Below, piece by piece: positions 1 through 8,892 of a stretch of DNA of 64,000 bases. The position numbers and the translations under genes are program-made. The notes under the pieces are model-generated. The model had not been told where the DNA came from, searched no databases, and saw only the letters and a list, made by a program, of their open reading frames with translations. Source of the DNA: Corynebacterium frankenforstense (GTDB taxonomy: Bacteria; Actinomycetota; Actinomycetes; Mycobacteriales; Mycobacteriaceae); NCBI RefSeq assembly GCF_030211955.1, contig NZ_JASODI010000002.1:62001-126000 (forward strand), given 5' to 3'. Numbering within the stretch: position 1 is the first letter of the stretch; every line of letters begins with the position of its first letter.

Positions 1-31
1 GTCCTCAGGTCAGCGCGCCGGGGGAGTGGGA

Positions 32-52
32 GCGGCGGGGATGTCCCGCCGC
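32..52. terminator. GC hairpin downstream of the phosphatase gene
   Basis: Perfect 8-bp stem (32-39 with 45-52) and a 5-nt loop, about 80 bases beyond the phosphatase stop codon. There is no T-tract. It could end phosphatase transcription or belong to a gene left of the window. Apart from this hairpin I see nothing in 1-135. Confidence 0.4.
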
Positions 53-135
53 GGTCCGGTCAGCTGGTGTGCTGCCCGCTGCCGGCGCTGGTGCGCTGGG
101 CCCGCCGCCCGCCCGGGTGACCTGTGCCTGCGTGC

Positions 136-1725
136 CTACTTGCTGGTGTCGGGCTCGGCGTTGACGTCGAACTTCGACTCGTCGAGGCCCAGCGCGTCGC
201 GGACCGTGAAGAAGAGGTCGGTCTGGTCGGTCAGGCCGGTCACGTTCGCGGCGCCGGGGCCGAAGGCGGCGATGCGCAGCTGGGCGCCGGTGTGCGACTG
301 GTCGGTGACGTCCATGTTCTCGCTGGTGGCGTAGCCGACGGTCATCTCGGCGCCGTCCTTGGTGACGAGCTTGCGCGACAGGCCCGGGTAGACCGCGGCG
401 CGGACCTCCTCCTCGGACTTGCCGGACTCCTCGGCCATCTCCTTGATGTCCTCCTCGGAGACGTTGCCGATGACCTGGCTGGTGTGGGCGTGGTCGGCGG
501 TGACGACGACGAGGGTCTCGCCGTCCTCGGCCGCGAAGTTCAGGGCCTCCTGGACGGCCTCGTCCAGGTCGACGGTCTCACCGATCTGGCCGCAGGGGTT
601 GGCGGCGTGGTCCTGCTTGTCGATGCTGGCGCCCTCGACCTGCAGGAAGAAGCCGTTCTCGTTGTCCTTGAGCAGGTCGATGGCCTTGGAGGTCATGTCG
701 GCCAGCTTCGGGATGTCCTCGGTGCGCTCCGGGTTGTCGGTGCACTTGGCGGCCTCGTCGAGGTAGCCCTCCTTCTCGGCCTTCGGGCCCTCCCAGCGCA
801 CGGGCATGTTGCCCTCGGAGAACAGGCCCAGAACCGGGGAGTCCTGGTTGGCCTCGGTGATCTTGTCGAGCTCCTCGGCGTTGGTCGGCAGCTGGTAGCC
901 GCGCTCCTCGGCCTGCTCGCGGAGGGTCTTGCCCTCCCACTCGCCGGCCTTGGCCTTCTGGTCGAAGCTCTCGGAGCCGCCGCCGAGCACGACGTCGGCG
1001 CGGGTGTTGAGCAGCTGCTCGGAGATGGAGCCGCGGCCACCCTTGTCCAGCAGGTCGTCACCGCACTTCTCGGTGTCCTCCGGGCCGTAGCACTTGCGCT
1101 TCTCCACGTGCGCCAGCTGGACGGCCGGGGTGGCGTCCTGGATCTCGGCGGTGGAGACGTTGCCGGTGCCCAGGCCGTTGGCCTTGGCGATCTCCAGCAG
1201 GTTGGCCTGCGGCTTGTTGTCGGCGTCGACGGAGATGGCGCCGTTGAAGGTCTTGGTGCCGGTCGCCCACGCGGAGCCGGAGGCCGCCGAGTCGGTGACG
1301 TAGTTCGGCGTCTTGTCGTCCTTGTTCAGCGAGTAGTGGGTGTACTGGCCGGTCACGGGCAGGGTGTCGATGCCGGCGAAGTCGCCGCCGGCGCCCTCGG
1401 CGTAGTTGCGGGCCACGGTGATCTCGGAGTCGCCCATGCCGTCGCCGATGAGCAGGATGACGTTCTTGGCGTCCGACTTCTCGATCGCCTTCTGCAGCAT
1501 GGCGGCCTGGTCGCCGTCGATGCGGCGCGCACCGCCGTGGGCGGCGATGTCGCCGTTGGCGGAGCGGTCGGCGAGCAGGTCACCGGCCTCGCCCTCGCGG
1601 GTCTCCGCGACCTGGGCGCCGGAGGCCTCCGAGGAGCCGGAGTCGTCCGCGCAGGCGGTCAGGGTCACGGCCAGGGCGGCGGCCGACAGGCCGGCGAGGG
1701 TCGTGCGCAGGGTCTTGTGCTTCAC
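136..1725 (-). CDS. phoA: Alkaline phosphatase, lipoprotein
   Basis: Secreted phosphomonoesterase that would release phosphate from organic esters outside the membrane. The 529-residue protein starts with a lipoprotein signal; the lipobox LTAC ends at Cys25, so it is probably lipid-anchored. The PhoA-family core is visible: metal-binding IGDGMG (Asp95), the nucleophile motif TDSAAS with Ser146, and a late metal-binding TADHAHT motif. Residues 26-60 form a polar linker. The gene is divergent from a MetE-like gene, and the shared 233-base region carries four TTCA units spaced 11 bp apart on the coding strand, the layout of actinobacterial PhoP/PhoR boxes, so phosphate-starvation control is likely. 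Family assignment is firm; substrate range is not visible. Confidence 0.93.
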   Translation of the reverse strand: MKHKTLRTTLAGLSAAALAVTLTACADDSGSSEASGAQVAETREGEAGDLLADRSANGDIAAHGGARRIDGDQAAMLQKAIEKSDAKNVILLIGDGMGDSEITVARNYAEGAGGDFAGIDTLPVTGQYTHYSLNKDDKTPNYVTDSAASGSAWATGTKTFNGAISVDADNKPQANLLEIAKANGLGTGNVSTAEIQDATPAVQLAHVEKRKCYGPEDTEKCGDDLLDKGGRGSISEQLLNTRADVVLGGGSESFDQKAKAGEWEGKTLREQAEERGYQLPTNAEELDKITEANQDSPVLGLFSEGNMPVRWEGPKAEKEGYLDEAAKCTDNPERTEDIPKLADMTSKAIDLLKDNENGFFLQVEGASIDKQDHAANPCGQIGETVDLDEAVQEALNFAAEDGETLVVVTADHAHTSQVIGNVSEEDIKEMAEESGKSEEEVRAAVYPGLSRKLVTKDGAEMTVGYATSENMDVTDQSHTGAQLRIAAFGPGAANVTGLTDQTDLFFTVRDALGLDESKFDVNAEPDTSK

Positions 1726-1820
1726 TTGTGCTCCCGTTCGATAAAGCGTCTGGAATTCTCGGCACGGGCTGGGCGCAGCGGGTGCACCCGGTCTTCTGCC
1801 TTGTTACACGATGAACCTGC

Positions 1821-1864
1821 GCTGTGAACGCTTACTGAAAGTAAATTGAAAAGCCCGTGAACTT
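1821..1864 (-). promoter_or_regulatory. Pho-box-like operator, four 11-bp repeats
   Basis: On the minus strand TTCA recurs at exact 11-bp steps: 1861-1858, 1850-1847, 1839-1836 and 1828-1825, each followed by a variable 7-mer. Direct 11-bp units beginning with TTCA are the known architecture of PhoP sites in Streptomyces and of PhoR sites in corynebacteria. The array reads toward the alkaline phosphatase gene, starting about 100 bases from its start codon. Binding by PhoR is inferred. Confidence 0.65.
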
Positions 1865-1869
1865 CACGG
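1855..1869. promoter_or_regulatory. 15-bp palindrome overlapping the Pho-box array
   Basis: CCGTGAA-C-TTCACGG is a perfect inverted repeat. It overlaps the last Pho-like unit and lies just before a possible -10 (TACACT, 1871-1876) for the rightward MetE-like gene, so it could be a second operator or an inverted PhoR half-site. No regulator can be named. Confidence 0.35.
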
Positions 1870-1958
1870 CTACACTGTGACTGCGTAACCTGCGGCACCC
1901 ACGGCGCCCACCGGGACGTCGTCAATCGCCCGCACCCGAGACCGAGAGGAACTGGCTC

Positions 1959-3158
1959 TTGACCACGCGCATCCGCACCACCCACGTCGGCTCGCTGCCG
2001 CGCACCCCGCAGCTGCTGGAGGCGAACAACCGCCGCCACGCCGGCGAGATCGGCGACGAGGAGTTCCGGGAGATCCTGCAGGCCTCCGTCGACGAGGTCG
2101 TCGCCCGCCAGGTCGAGCTGGGCATCGACATCGTCAACGACGGCGAGTACGGCCACATCACCTCCGGTGCCGTCGACTACGGCGCCTGGTGGAACTACAT
2201 CTTCTCCCGCCTCGGCGGCCTGACCATGACCGAGGAGGATCGCTGGGCCAACCAGGACGTCGTGCGCTCCACCCCGGGCAACATCAAACTGACCAGCTTC
2301 GCCGACCGCCGCGACCGCGCCCGCTTCAGCGAGGCCTACTCGGACCCGGACTCCGGCATCCTCACCGGCCGCGCCAAGGTGGGAAACCCCAAGTTCACCG
2401 GTGAGATCACCTACGCCGGCGGCGAGGAGGTCGCGCGCGACACCGCCCTGCTGCGCCACGCCGTCGACGCCACGGGTGCCCAGGCCGGCTTCATCGCCGC
2501 GATCTCCCCGGGTGCCGCCGCGCGCCTGAAGGACGAGCACTACGGCGACGACACCGCCGTGGTCAACGCCTGCGCGGCCGCACTGCACGAGGAGTACAAG
2601 GCCATCACCGACGCCGGCTTCACCGTGCAGCTCGACGCGCCGGACCTGGCCGAGGCCTGGGACCAGATCAACCCGGAGCCGTCCATCGAGGACTACCGCG
2701 CCTGGCTGCGCATCCGCATCGACGCCATCAACGACGCCCTGGCCGGCCTGCCCGTCGAGCAGACCCGCCTGCACATCTGCTGGGGCTCCTGGCACGGCCC
2801 GCACACCACGGACGTGCCGTTCGCGGACATCATCGACGAGATCCTGCGCGCCAAGGTCGGCGGCTTCTCCTTCGAGGGCGCCTCGCCGCGCCACGCCCAC
2901 GAGTGGCGCGTCTGGCAGGACCACGAGCTCCCCGAGAACACCCTGATCTATCCGGGTGTCGTCTCGCACTCGATGAACGCCGTCGAGCACCCGCGCCTGG
3001 TCGCCGACCGCATCCTGAAGTTCGCCGAGCTCGTCGGCCCGGAGCGCGTCATCGCCTCCACCGACTGCGGCCTCGGCGGGCGCCTGCACCGCCAGATCGC
3101 GTGGGCGAAGCTGGAGTCCCTGGTCGAGGGCGCGCGCATCGCCTCCGAGGAGCTCTAG
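1959..3158 (+). CDS. MetE-like cobalamin-independent methyltransferase (single domain)
   Basis: A 399-residue protein of the UROD/MetE superfamily matching the C-terminal catalytic half of MetE. It opens with the HVGSLPR motif. The four zinc ligands expected for MetE are present: His272 and Cys274 in HICWG, Glu306 in FEGASPR and Cys370 in TDCGLGG. Methyl transfer to a thiol is the likely chemistry, but full-length MetE has about 750 residues with an N-terminal folate-binding half that is missing here, so donor and acceptor are unknown. The start is TTG at 1959 with GAGAGGA about 9 bases upstream. Monocistronic and divergent from the phosphatase gene. Confidence 0.85.
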   Translation: MTTRIRTTHVGSLPRTPQLLEANNRRHAGEIGDEEFREILQASVDEVVARQVELGIDIVNDGEYGHITSGAVDYGAWWNYIFSRLGGLTMTEEDRWANQDVVRSTPGNIKLTSFADRRDRARFSEAYSDPDSGILTGRAKVGNPKFTGEITYAGGEEVARDTALLRHAVDATGAQAGFIAAISPGAAARLKDEHYGDDTAVVNACAAALHEEYKAITDAGFTVQLDAPDLAEAWDQINPEPSIEDYRAWLRIRIDAINDALAGLPVEQTRLHICWGSWHGPHTTDVPFADIIDEILRAKVGGFSFEGASPRHAHEWRVWQDHELPENTLIYPGVVSHSMNAVEHPRLVADRILKFAELVGPERVIASTDCGLGGRLHRQIAWAKLESLVEGARIASEEL

Positions 3159-3318
3159 GGCCCCTCAATTGCCGACGTCCCGTCGGTCGCCCGGGTGCTG
3201 ATTGTCGCGCTCGGGCGCGGGGCGGGGGCGGGGCGCGAAGCTGGCGCTTCGCGCGGGTGGCGCCGGTCCATGGCTTGGACGGGCGTGCACCGGTTGCGCC
3301 GCCTGACGCACGCAGCAG

Positions 3319-3349
3319 AAAGGCGCGGAGCGTTTCGCTCCGCGCCTTT
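3319..3349. terminator. Bidirectional terminator between convergent genes
   Basis: Perfect 14-bp stem (3319-3332 with 3336-3349), loop TTT, flanked by A and T runs, between the MetE-like gene and the convergent secreted-protein gene. It reads as an intrinsic terminator on both strands. Confidence 0.85.
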
Positions 3350-3407
3350 CTCGCGTCTGTGTGCTGTGCGCCGGGGCCAGCGGGGTGCGCCCGCGGCCCG
3401 GGGTTCC

Positions 3408-3950
3408 TTAGAAGCGCAGGGCGCCCTGGATGTCGTTGATCAGGTTCGGGTTGATCTTGAAGATGAACCCGACGACACCGGCCACGGCGGCCAGGACGGC
3501 CAGGACGGTGTTGAATATGGCCAGGCCCTTGTTGAACTCCTGGTTGGGGTAGGCCCACGCGGGCTGGTTGCCGTAGGAGCACTTGGACTTGGCGGCCTCG
3601 TAGCCCAGCTTGTCGCCCTTGACCTCGATCGTGAAGTCCTTCGGGTACTCCTCCGCCTTCTTGTCCGAGGCGCAGAACTCCTTGAACTCGGGGAACGCCT
3701 CGAAAAGGGTCTCCGAGGCGCTGGAGCCGTTGGTGCTGGAGTTGGTGTCCGTCGCGGTGGCGGACGGGGTCGGCTCGCCGGTCTTCTTGTCCTCGGTGCT
3801 GGAGGAGTTGTTGTCGGCCGGGGCCGTCGTCGAGGCGGCGGTCTCCTCGACGGAGCTCTGCGCGTTAGCGGCGACGGGGCTGAGCAGCGAGCAGGCGGTC
3901 ATTGCGGCGGTGGCCAGCGCGAGGCCGGTGCGGCGGCGGAAGTTCTTCAC
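3408..3950 (-). CDS. Secreted/membrane-anchored protein of unknown function
   Basis: No family recognised. The 180-residue protein starts at GTG 3950, preceded by GAGAGGAA about 7 bases upstream; longer in-frame starts lack a ribosome site. It has a signal peptide ending near SPVAANA, then a Thr/Ser/Asn-rich linker (about residues 32-75), a compact middle part with two cysteines (FCASD and KCSYG) that could form a disulfide, and a C-terminal hydrophobic helix (AIFNTVLAVLAAVAGVVGFI) followed by a short tail. The layout suggests an exported domain held at the envelope by its C terminus. Monocistronic, divergent from ilvA. Confidence 0.75.
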   Translation of the reverse strand: MKNFRRRTGLALATAAMTACSLLSPVAANAQSSVEETAASTTAPADNNSSSTEDKKTGEPTPSATATDTNSSTNGSSASETLFEAFPEFKEFCASDKKAEEYPKDFTIEVKGDKLGYEAAKSKCSYGNQPAWAYPNQEFNKGLAIFNTVLAVLAAVAGVVGFIFKINPNLINDIQGALRF

Positions 3951-4131
3951 GGTGGTGGTTCCTCTCGAAGTGTCGTGTTCGCCGGCTTCTGCGGTGACGC
4001 GGGTTCCGGCTCGGCCTGCGGGGGCCGCGGGCGGTGCCGCCGGGAGCGCCGGACACGGGCGCCGGGGCGGGTTCCGGAGAAGCACTCTACCAGGATCCTC
4101 CTAAGTCATAAACAGGAAAGTTTGTTCGCAG

Positions 4132-4156
4132 GGAAACGATCCTGCGGAAACGATCC
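4132..4156. repeat. 11-bp direct repeat upstream of ilvA
   Basis: GGAAACGATCC occurs at 4132-4142 and 4146-4156 (period 14) in the divergent region between the secreted-protein gene and ilvA, about 65 bases upstream of the ilvA -10. It may be a regulator site. Confidence 0.4.
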
Positions 4157-4206
4157 CCCGGGAACTTAAGGCGGGCCTGCGACCCCCCGTGCGCGGGAGG
4201 CGAGGT

Positions 4207-4212
4207 TAGAAT
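4207..4212 (+). promoter_or_regulatory. ilvA leaderless -10 (TAGAAT)
   Basis: TAGAAT followed by 7 bases and the ATG. Transcription would start at or next to the start codon, giving a leaderless mRNA. Confidence 0.65.
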
Positions 4213-4219
4213 CTCCTCC

Positions 4220-5515
4220 ATGACTGAGACGCGCACCACCGACGAGACCCCGGCCTTCGACCCCGTTCACGCGGCCGACATTCAGCAGGCCCAGGCGCGC
4301 ATCTCCGCGGTCATCGCCCCGACCCCGCTGCAGTACTGCCCGCGCCTGTCGGAGGCCGTCGGCGCCCAGGTCTTCCTCAAGCGCGAGGACCTGCAGGACG
4401 TGCGCAGCTACAAGATCCGTGGCGCCTACAACGCCGTCAGCCAGCTCAGCCCCGAGGACCGCAGTGCCGGCATCGTCGCCGCCTCGGCCGGCAACCACGC
4501 CCAGGGTGTCGCCTACGCCTGCAAGGCGCTGGGCATCCGCGGCAAGATCTTCGTGCCGGTCCAGACCCCGAAGCAGAAGCGCGACCGGATCCGCGTCCAC
4601 GGCGGCGACGCCGTGGAGCTGGTGGTCACCGGCAACAACTTCGACGAGGCCGCCGACGCCGCGCGCGCCGACGCCGCCGAGCGCGGCGCCGTGATGGTCG
4701 AGCCCTTCGCCGCCCGTGACACCGTCATCGGGCAGGGCACCGTCGCCGCCGAGATCCTCTCGCAGCTCTCCGCCCAGGGCAGGACCCTGGACACCATCTA
4801 CGTGCCGGTCGGCGGCGCGGGTCTGCTCGCCGGCGTGACCAGCTACCTGGCCGACATGTCCCCGCGCACCGGCGTGGTGGCCGTCGAGCCCTCCGGGGCG
4901 GCCAGCCTGACCGCGGCCCTGGCCGCCGGCCACCCGGTCACCCTCGAGACCGTCGACCCCTTCGTCGACGGCGCGGCCGTCAAGCGCATCGGCGACATCA
5001 ACTACGACATCGTCGAGCGCAACCTCTCCCGCGTGCACGTCACCGACGTCTCCGAGGGTGCGGTGTGCACCGAGATGCTGGACCTCTACCAGAACGAGGG
5101 CATCATCGCCGAGCCCGCCGGCGCGCTGTCGGTGGCAGCCCTCAAGACCGTCGACGTCGCCCCGGGCGCGACCGTGGTCTGCATCATCTCCGGCGGCAAC
5201 AACGACGTCCTGCGCTACAACGAGGTCATGGAGCGCTCGCTGGTGCACCGCGGCCTGCGCCACTACTTCCTGGTCAACTTCCCGCAGGAGCCCGGCCAGC
5301 TGCGTCACTTCCTCAACGAGATCCTCGGCCCGGACGACGACATCACCCGGTTCGAGTACCTCAAACGCAACAACCGCGACACTGGCGCGGCCCTCGTCGG
5401 CCTGGAGCTGGGCCGGGCCTCGGACCTGGAGGGCCTGCTTGAGCGCATGGCCGAATCCCCGCTCGACTGCCAGCAGCTCCACCCGGGCACCCCGGAGTAC
5501 TCCTTCCTCATCTAG
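4220..5515 (+). CDS. ilvA: Threonine dehydratase (biosynthetic)
   Basis: PLP enzyme converting threonine to 2-oxobutanoate and ammonia, the first committed step to isoleucine. The 431-residue protein has the PLP-lysine motif RSYKIRGAYN (Lys65), the NHAQGVA segment (residues about 93-99) and the glycine loop PVGGAGLL. A single short ACT-like regulatory region follows from about residue 345 (HYFLVNFPQEPGQL), which gives isoleucine feedback in this family. Length suits the short corynebacterial form with one ACT-like domain. ATG 4220 follows a -10 with no room for a leader. The gene ends before a hairpin shared with convergent treZ. Confidence 0.95.
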   Translation: MTETRTTDETPAFDPVHAADIQQAQARISAVIAPTPLQYCPRLSEAVGAQVFLKREDLQDVRSYKIRGAYNAVSQLSPEDRSAGIVAASAGNHAQGVAYACKALGIRGKIFVPVQTPKQKRDRIRVHGGDAVELVVTGNNFDEAADAARADAAERGAVMVEPFAARDTVIGQGTVAAEILSQLSAQGRTLDTIYVPVGGAGLLAGVTSYLADMSPRTGVVAVEPSGAASLTAALAAGHPVTLETVDPFVDGAAVKRIGDINYDIVERNLSRVHVTDVSEGAVCTEMLDLYQNEGIIAEPAGALSVAALKTVDVAPGATVVCIISGGNNDVLRYNEVMERSLVHRGLRHYFLVNFPQEPGQLRHFLNEILGPDDDITRFEYLKRNNRDTGAALVGLELGRASDLEGLLERMAESPLDCQQLHPGTPEYSFLI

Positions 5516-5603
5516 GGAGGGGCGCCGGCTCCCGACTGGGCTCGGACCAGTGACCTGATCGGGCGCGCCTCTCACGGGGGAGGGGCGCAGCAAGAAGCTT
5601 CAG

Positions 5604-5637
5604 GGTGGCGGCGCCGAGCTCGCGGGGCGCCGCCACC
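5604..5637. terminator. Hairpin between ilvA and treZ
   Basis: Perfect 12-bp stem (5604-5615 with 5626-5637), 10-nt loop, directly abutting the treZ stop codon. No T-tract. Probably ends both convergent transcripts. Confidence 0.55.
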
Positions 5638-7497
5638 TCAGCGCAGCAGGACCGCGAACTCCCAGGGACCGAGCCGGGTCTCGTCCGCGCCGACCTCGGG
5701 CTCGGTGAAGGAGTAGCGCAGCTCCCCGCCGAAGGGCACCGTGACCGGCTCGGGGGAGAAGTTGCCCACCAGCGTCCACTCGCGCCCGTCGGGCGCGGTG
5801 CGGTGCATGGCCACCCACCCGTGCTCCAGGGCCACGGCGTCGGCGCCGACCGCGGCCCCGGAACCCGCCTCCCGCACGGTGGCCGTCACGGCGTGGTCGA
5901 CGCGCACGTCGGAAAGCACGCCCGAGGCGCAGCCGAGCTCGCGGCGCAGCCGCAGCAGCTCGCGCACGGCGGCGACGATGCCCCGCTGGGCGTCGTCAAG
6001 CTCCCAGTCCAGCTTGGCGGAGGCGAACGTCTCCTCGGCGGCCGGGTCCGCGATCGTGTCCGGGTCCCAGCCAGAGGAGGCGAACTCGCGCAGCCGGCCG
6101 GTGCGCGTGGCCTCCAGCAGCCCCGGGTCGGTGTGCGAGGCGAAGAAGGGGAAGGGCTGGCGCGCGCCGAACTCCTCGCCCATGAAGATCATCGGCGTGA
6201 ACTCCGAGAGGTAGACGAACGCGCACTTGAGCAGGTGCTGCGTCGGGGTGATGCGCTCGGCGGCGCGGTCGCCGGCCGCGCGGTTGCCCGTCTGGTCGTG
6301 GGTGGTGGTGTAGGTGACGAAGCGCGCCCCGGGCATCCGCGTGCGGTCGAAGCCGCGCCCGTGCGAGCGCCCGCGGTGCAGCGAGTAGTCACCGGTGAAG
6401 CGGTACGCCTCGCTGAGCGTGCGCGCCAGGTCGCCGACGCGCCCGTAGTCGCGGTAGTAGCCGTACTGCTCGCCCTCGGTCAGCGTGTGCAGGCAGTGGT
6501 GGACGTCGTCGAGCCACTGCGCGTCGAGCCCGCAGCCGAGGTCCTCGACTGGGGTGATCAGGCGCGGGTCGTTGAGGTCGCTCTCGGCGATGACGCAGCG
6601 CGGCACGCCGGTGCACGCGGCGACGTCGCGCGCGACGTCGGCGATCTGCTCCAGTACGGAGACCGCGCCCCGGTCGTCGAGCGAGTGCACCGCGTCCAGG
6701 CGCACGCCGTCGACGTGGAACTCCCCGAGCCACTGGCGGGTGGCGTCGAGGATGAAGCGGCGCACCTCGTCGGAGCCCGGGCCCATCAGGTTGACCACGT
6801 CGCCCCAGTCCGTCGCCGCGCCCGTGGTGTACGGCCCGAAGAAGCCGGTGTAGTTGCCGTCGGGGCCGAAGTGGTTGAACACCAGGTCCATGACCACGGC
6901 CACGCCGTGGGCGTGCGCGGCGTCGACGAAGGCCTTCAGCCCCGCCGGCCCGCCGTAGGCCTCGTGGACGGCGAACCAGCTGACCGGGTCGTAGCCCCAG
7001 TTGCGCTCGCCGCCGAAGGGCTGGACGGGCATCAGTTCCACCGTGGTCACCCCCAGCTCGCGCAGGTGCGCGAGCTTTCCGACGGCCGCGTCGAAGGTGC
7101 CGTCGGCGGTGAAGGCGCCGACATGCAGCTCGTAGAGCACCTGGCCGGGCAGCGGGCGGCCCGTCCAGGTCGCGTCGGTCCAGTCGAATTCGGTCGGCAC
7201 GACCTCGGAGAAGCCGTGCACGCCGTCGGGCTGGCGGCGCGAGCGCGGGTCCGGCAGCAGGATGGACCACTCGGGCTCGGGCGCCTCGGCGGCCGGCTCG
7301 GTGGCCAGCTGGAAGGCGTAGCGGCGTCCCGGGGTCGGCGCGGGGGCGTCGGCCGGCGGGACGAACCAGCCGCCGTCGGCGCGCTCGAGATCCACGCGCC
7401 CGCCGTCGGGGTCGTCGAGGACCAGCCGGACGCGGTCGGCGTTCGGGGCCCACACGGAGAAGATCGGGTGGCGGTCGGGTTCAGTGGGGGAGCTCAT
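5638..7497 (-). CDS. treZ: Malto-oligosyltrehalose trehalohydrolase
   Basis: GH13 enzyme that releases trehalose from maltooligosyl-trehalose made by TreY (24694-27435). The 619-residue protein has an N-terminal beta-sandwich (about 1-105, starting HPIFSVWAPNADRVRL) and a TIM barrel with VVMDLVFNHFGPDGNY, DGVRLDAVHSLDD (nucleophile Asp) and CVIAESDLNDPR (acid/base Glu), then VTYTTTHDQTGNRA. The frame stays open far upstream, but ATG 7497 gives the family N terminus and follows TAGTGT by 7 bases, so the gene is probably leaderless. The hydrogenase island begins just upstream. Confidence 0.95.
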   Translation of the reverse strand: MSSPTEPDRHPIFSVWAPNADRVRLVLDDPDGGRVDLERADGGWFVPPADAPAPTPGRRYAFQLATEPAAEAPEPEWSILLPDPRSRRQPDGVHGFSEVVPTEFDWTDATWTGRPLPGQVLYELHVGAFTADGTFDAAVGKLAHLRELGVTTVELMPVQPFGGERNWGYDPVSWFAVHEAYGGPAGLKAFVDAAHAHGVAVVMDLVFNHFGPDGNYTGFFGPYTTGAATDWGDVVNLMGPGSDEVRRFILDATRQWLGEFHVDGVRLDAVHSLDDRGAVSVLEQIADVARDVAACTGVPRCVIAESDLNDPRLITPVEDLGCGLDAQWLDDVHHCLHTLTEGEQYGYYRDYGRVGDLARTLSEAYRFTGDYSLHRGRSHGRGFDRTRMPGARFVTYTTTHDQTGNRAAGDRAAERITPTQHLLKCAFVYLSEFTPMIFMGEEFGARQPFPFFASHTDPGLLEATRTGRLREFASSGWDPDTIADPAAEETFASAKLDWELDDAQRGIVAAVRELLRLRRELGCASGVLSDVRVDHAVTATVREAGSGAAVGADAVALEHGWVAMHRTAPDGREWTLVGNFSPEPVTVPFGGELRYSFTEPEVGADETRLGPWEFAVLLR

Positions 7498-7504
7498 GGT
7501 CTCC

Positions 7505-7510
7505 ACACTA
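7505..7510 (-). promoter_or_regulatory. treZ leaderless -10 (TAGTGT)
   Basis: TAGTGT on the minus strand, 7 bases before ATG 7497. The spacer (GGAGACC) could also act as a short Shine-Dalgarno. Confidence 0.55.
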
Positions 7511-7601
7511 AAAGACCGCGCCCGCCGGATGTAGCGGGTGCGGGGAAAATCGGCGGCGGGCCGGGGGCGGGCCGGTGCCGGCCGGGCCGGAGCCGCTCGG
7601 A

Positions 7602-8747
7602 TCAGTTGTTGGCCAGGGCGGCGGTGGCGGCCTTGTCGATGCGGCCGAAGTTGTAGTACGCCGCGCAGGCACCCTCGGGCGAGACCATGCAGGTGCCGAT
7701 CGGGGTGTCCGGCGTGCACGCGGTGCCGAAGACCTTGCACTGCCAGGGCTTGATACGCCCGGTCAGCACGGAGCCGCACTCGCAGGCGACCGGGTCGGCC
7801 ACGCGGTCGTCCGGGACGTCGAAGAGGCGCTCGGCGTCGAAGTCGGCGTAGGCCTCGGAGATACCGAAGCCCGAGTTCGGCAGCCAGCCCAGGCCGCGCC
7901 ACTCGAAGCTGTCGCGCACGGTGAAGACCTCGTCGAAGAGGCGCTGGGCGGCGACGTTGCCCTCGCCGGTGACCACGCGCGAGTACTGGTTGCCCACGCT
8001 CGCCTCGCCGCGGGCGACCTGCCCGGAGACGAACTGCTCGAGCAGCATGGCGACCGACTGCAGGATGTCCAGCGGCTCGAAGCCGGCCACCGCGACCGGC
8101 AGGTTGAACTCCTCGGCCAGAAAGTCGAAGGCCTTCGTGCCCACGATGGTGGCCACGTGGCCGGGCCCGATGAAGGCGTCGACCTCGGTCTCGCCGCCGT
8201 CGGCGATCGCACGCAGCGGCGGCTCGATGGTGACGTGGTTGGAGAACACGGAGAAGTTCTTCACCCCGCGCGCCTTGGCGGTGCGCAGCGTGACGGCCGT
8301 GGACGGTGCGGTGGTCTCGAAGCCGACGGCGAAGTAGACGACCTTGCGGTCCGGGTTCTCCTGGGCCAGCTTCAGCGCGTCCAGCGGGGAGTAGACGAAG
8401 CGCACGTCGCAGCCGCGGGCGCGGGCCTGCAGCAGCGACTCGTCGGAACCCGGCACGCGCATCATGTCGCCGAAGGTGGTCAGCATGACGTCGTCCTGGC
8501 GGGCCAGCCACAGCGCGTCGTCGACGCGGCCCATCGGGATGACACAGACCGGGCAGCCCGGCCCGTGCACCAGGTCGATGTTGTCGGGCAGGAGGTTCTC
8601 CAGCCCATAGCGGTAGATGGTGTGGGTGTGGCCGCCGCAGATCTCCATGATCTTGATCGGGCGGTCCAGCTTGGCCGCGTCGTGCTCGATGCGCTTGAGC
8701 AGGGCGCGGGCCGCAGCCGGGTCGCGGAACTCGTCGACGAACTTCAC
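7602..8747 (-). CDS. hypD: [NiFe] hydrogenase maturation factor HypD
   Basis: HypD and HypC form the scaffold on which the Fe(CN)2CO group is built. The 381-residue protein carries all family signatures: ICGGHTH, GPGCPVC and a C-terminal cysteine cluster (ACECGSVLTGR, QCKVFGTAC, IGTCMVSPEGAC) that binds a 4Fe-4S centre. The start is taken as GTG 8747 (VKFVDEFRD), with AGGAAG about 12 bases upstream; in-frame GTG 8759 overlaps that site. The gene lies 175 bases after hypC on the same strand, with a strong hairpin between them. It probably relies on the hypC promoter. Confidence 0.96.
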   Translation of the reverse strand: MKFVDEFRDPAAARALLKRIEHDAAKLDRPIKIMEICGGHTHTIYRYGLENLLPDNIDLVHGPGCPVCVIPMGRVDDALWLARQDDVMLTTFGDMMRVPGSDESLLQARARGCDVRFVYSPLDALKLAQENPDRKVVYFAVGFETTAPSTAVTLRTAKARGVKNFSVFSNHVTIEPPLRAIADGGETEVDAFIGPGHVATIVGTKAFDFLAEEFNLPVAVAGFEPLDILQSVAMLLEQFVSGQVARGEASVGNQYSRVVTGEGNVAAQRLFDEVFTVRDSFEWRGLGWLPNSGFGISEAYADFDAERLFDVPDDRVADPVACECGSVLTGRIKPWQCKVFGTACTPDTPIGTCMVSPEGACAAYYNFGRIDKAATAALANN

Positions 8748-8892
8748 TTGGCAGTGCACCTTCCTGGAGAGGGGCGGAAACGGGAAACAGGGGCGGCGCG
8801 CAGGCGCCGGGCGTCGGGGCGCCGGCCGCGCACCGCCGACCACGCACCACGGGTGCGGGGCCCGGCGACGGGGACCGACGCGACGTCGAAGA

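Noticed and set aside
26..334. 102-codon open frame at the left edge
   Set aside because: Overlaps the phosphatase gene in antisense and lacks a ribosome site or domain.
7498..8850. Upstream extension of treZ to over 1000 residues as a fusion
   Set aside because: The extension is an out-of-frame shadow of hypD; the treZ N terminus and a leaderless -10 at 7505-7510 fix the start at 7497.
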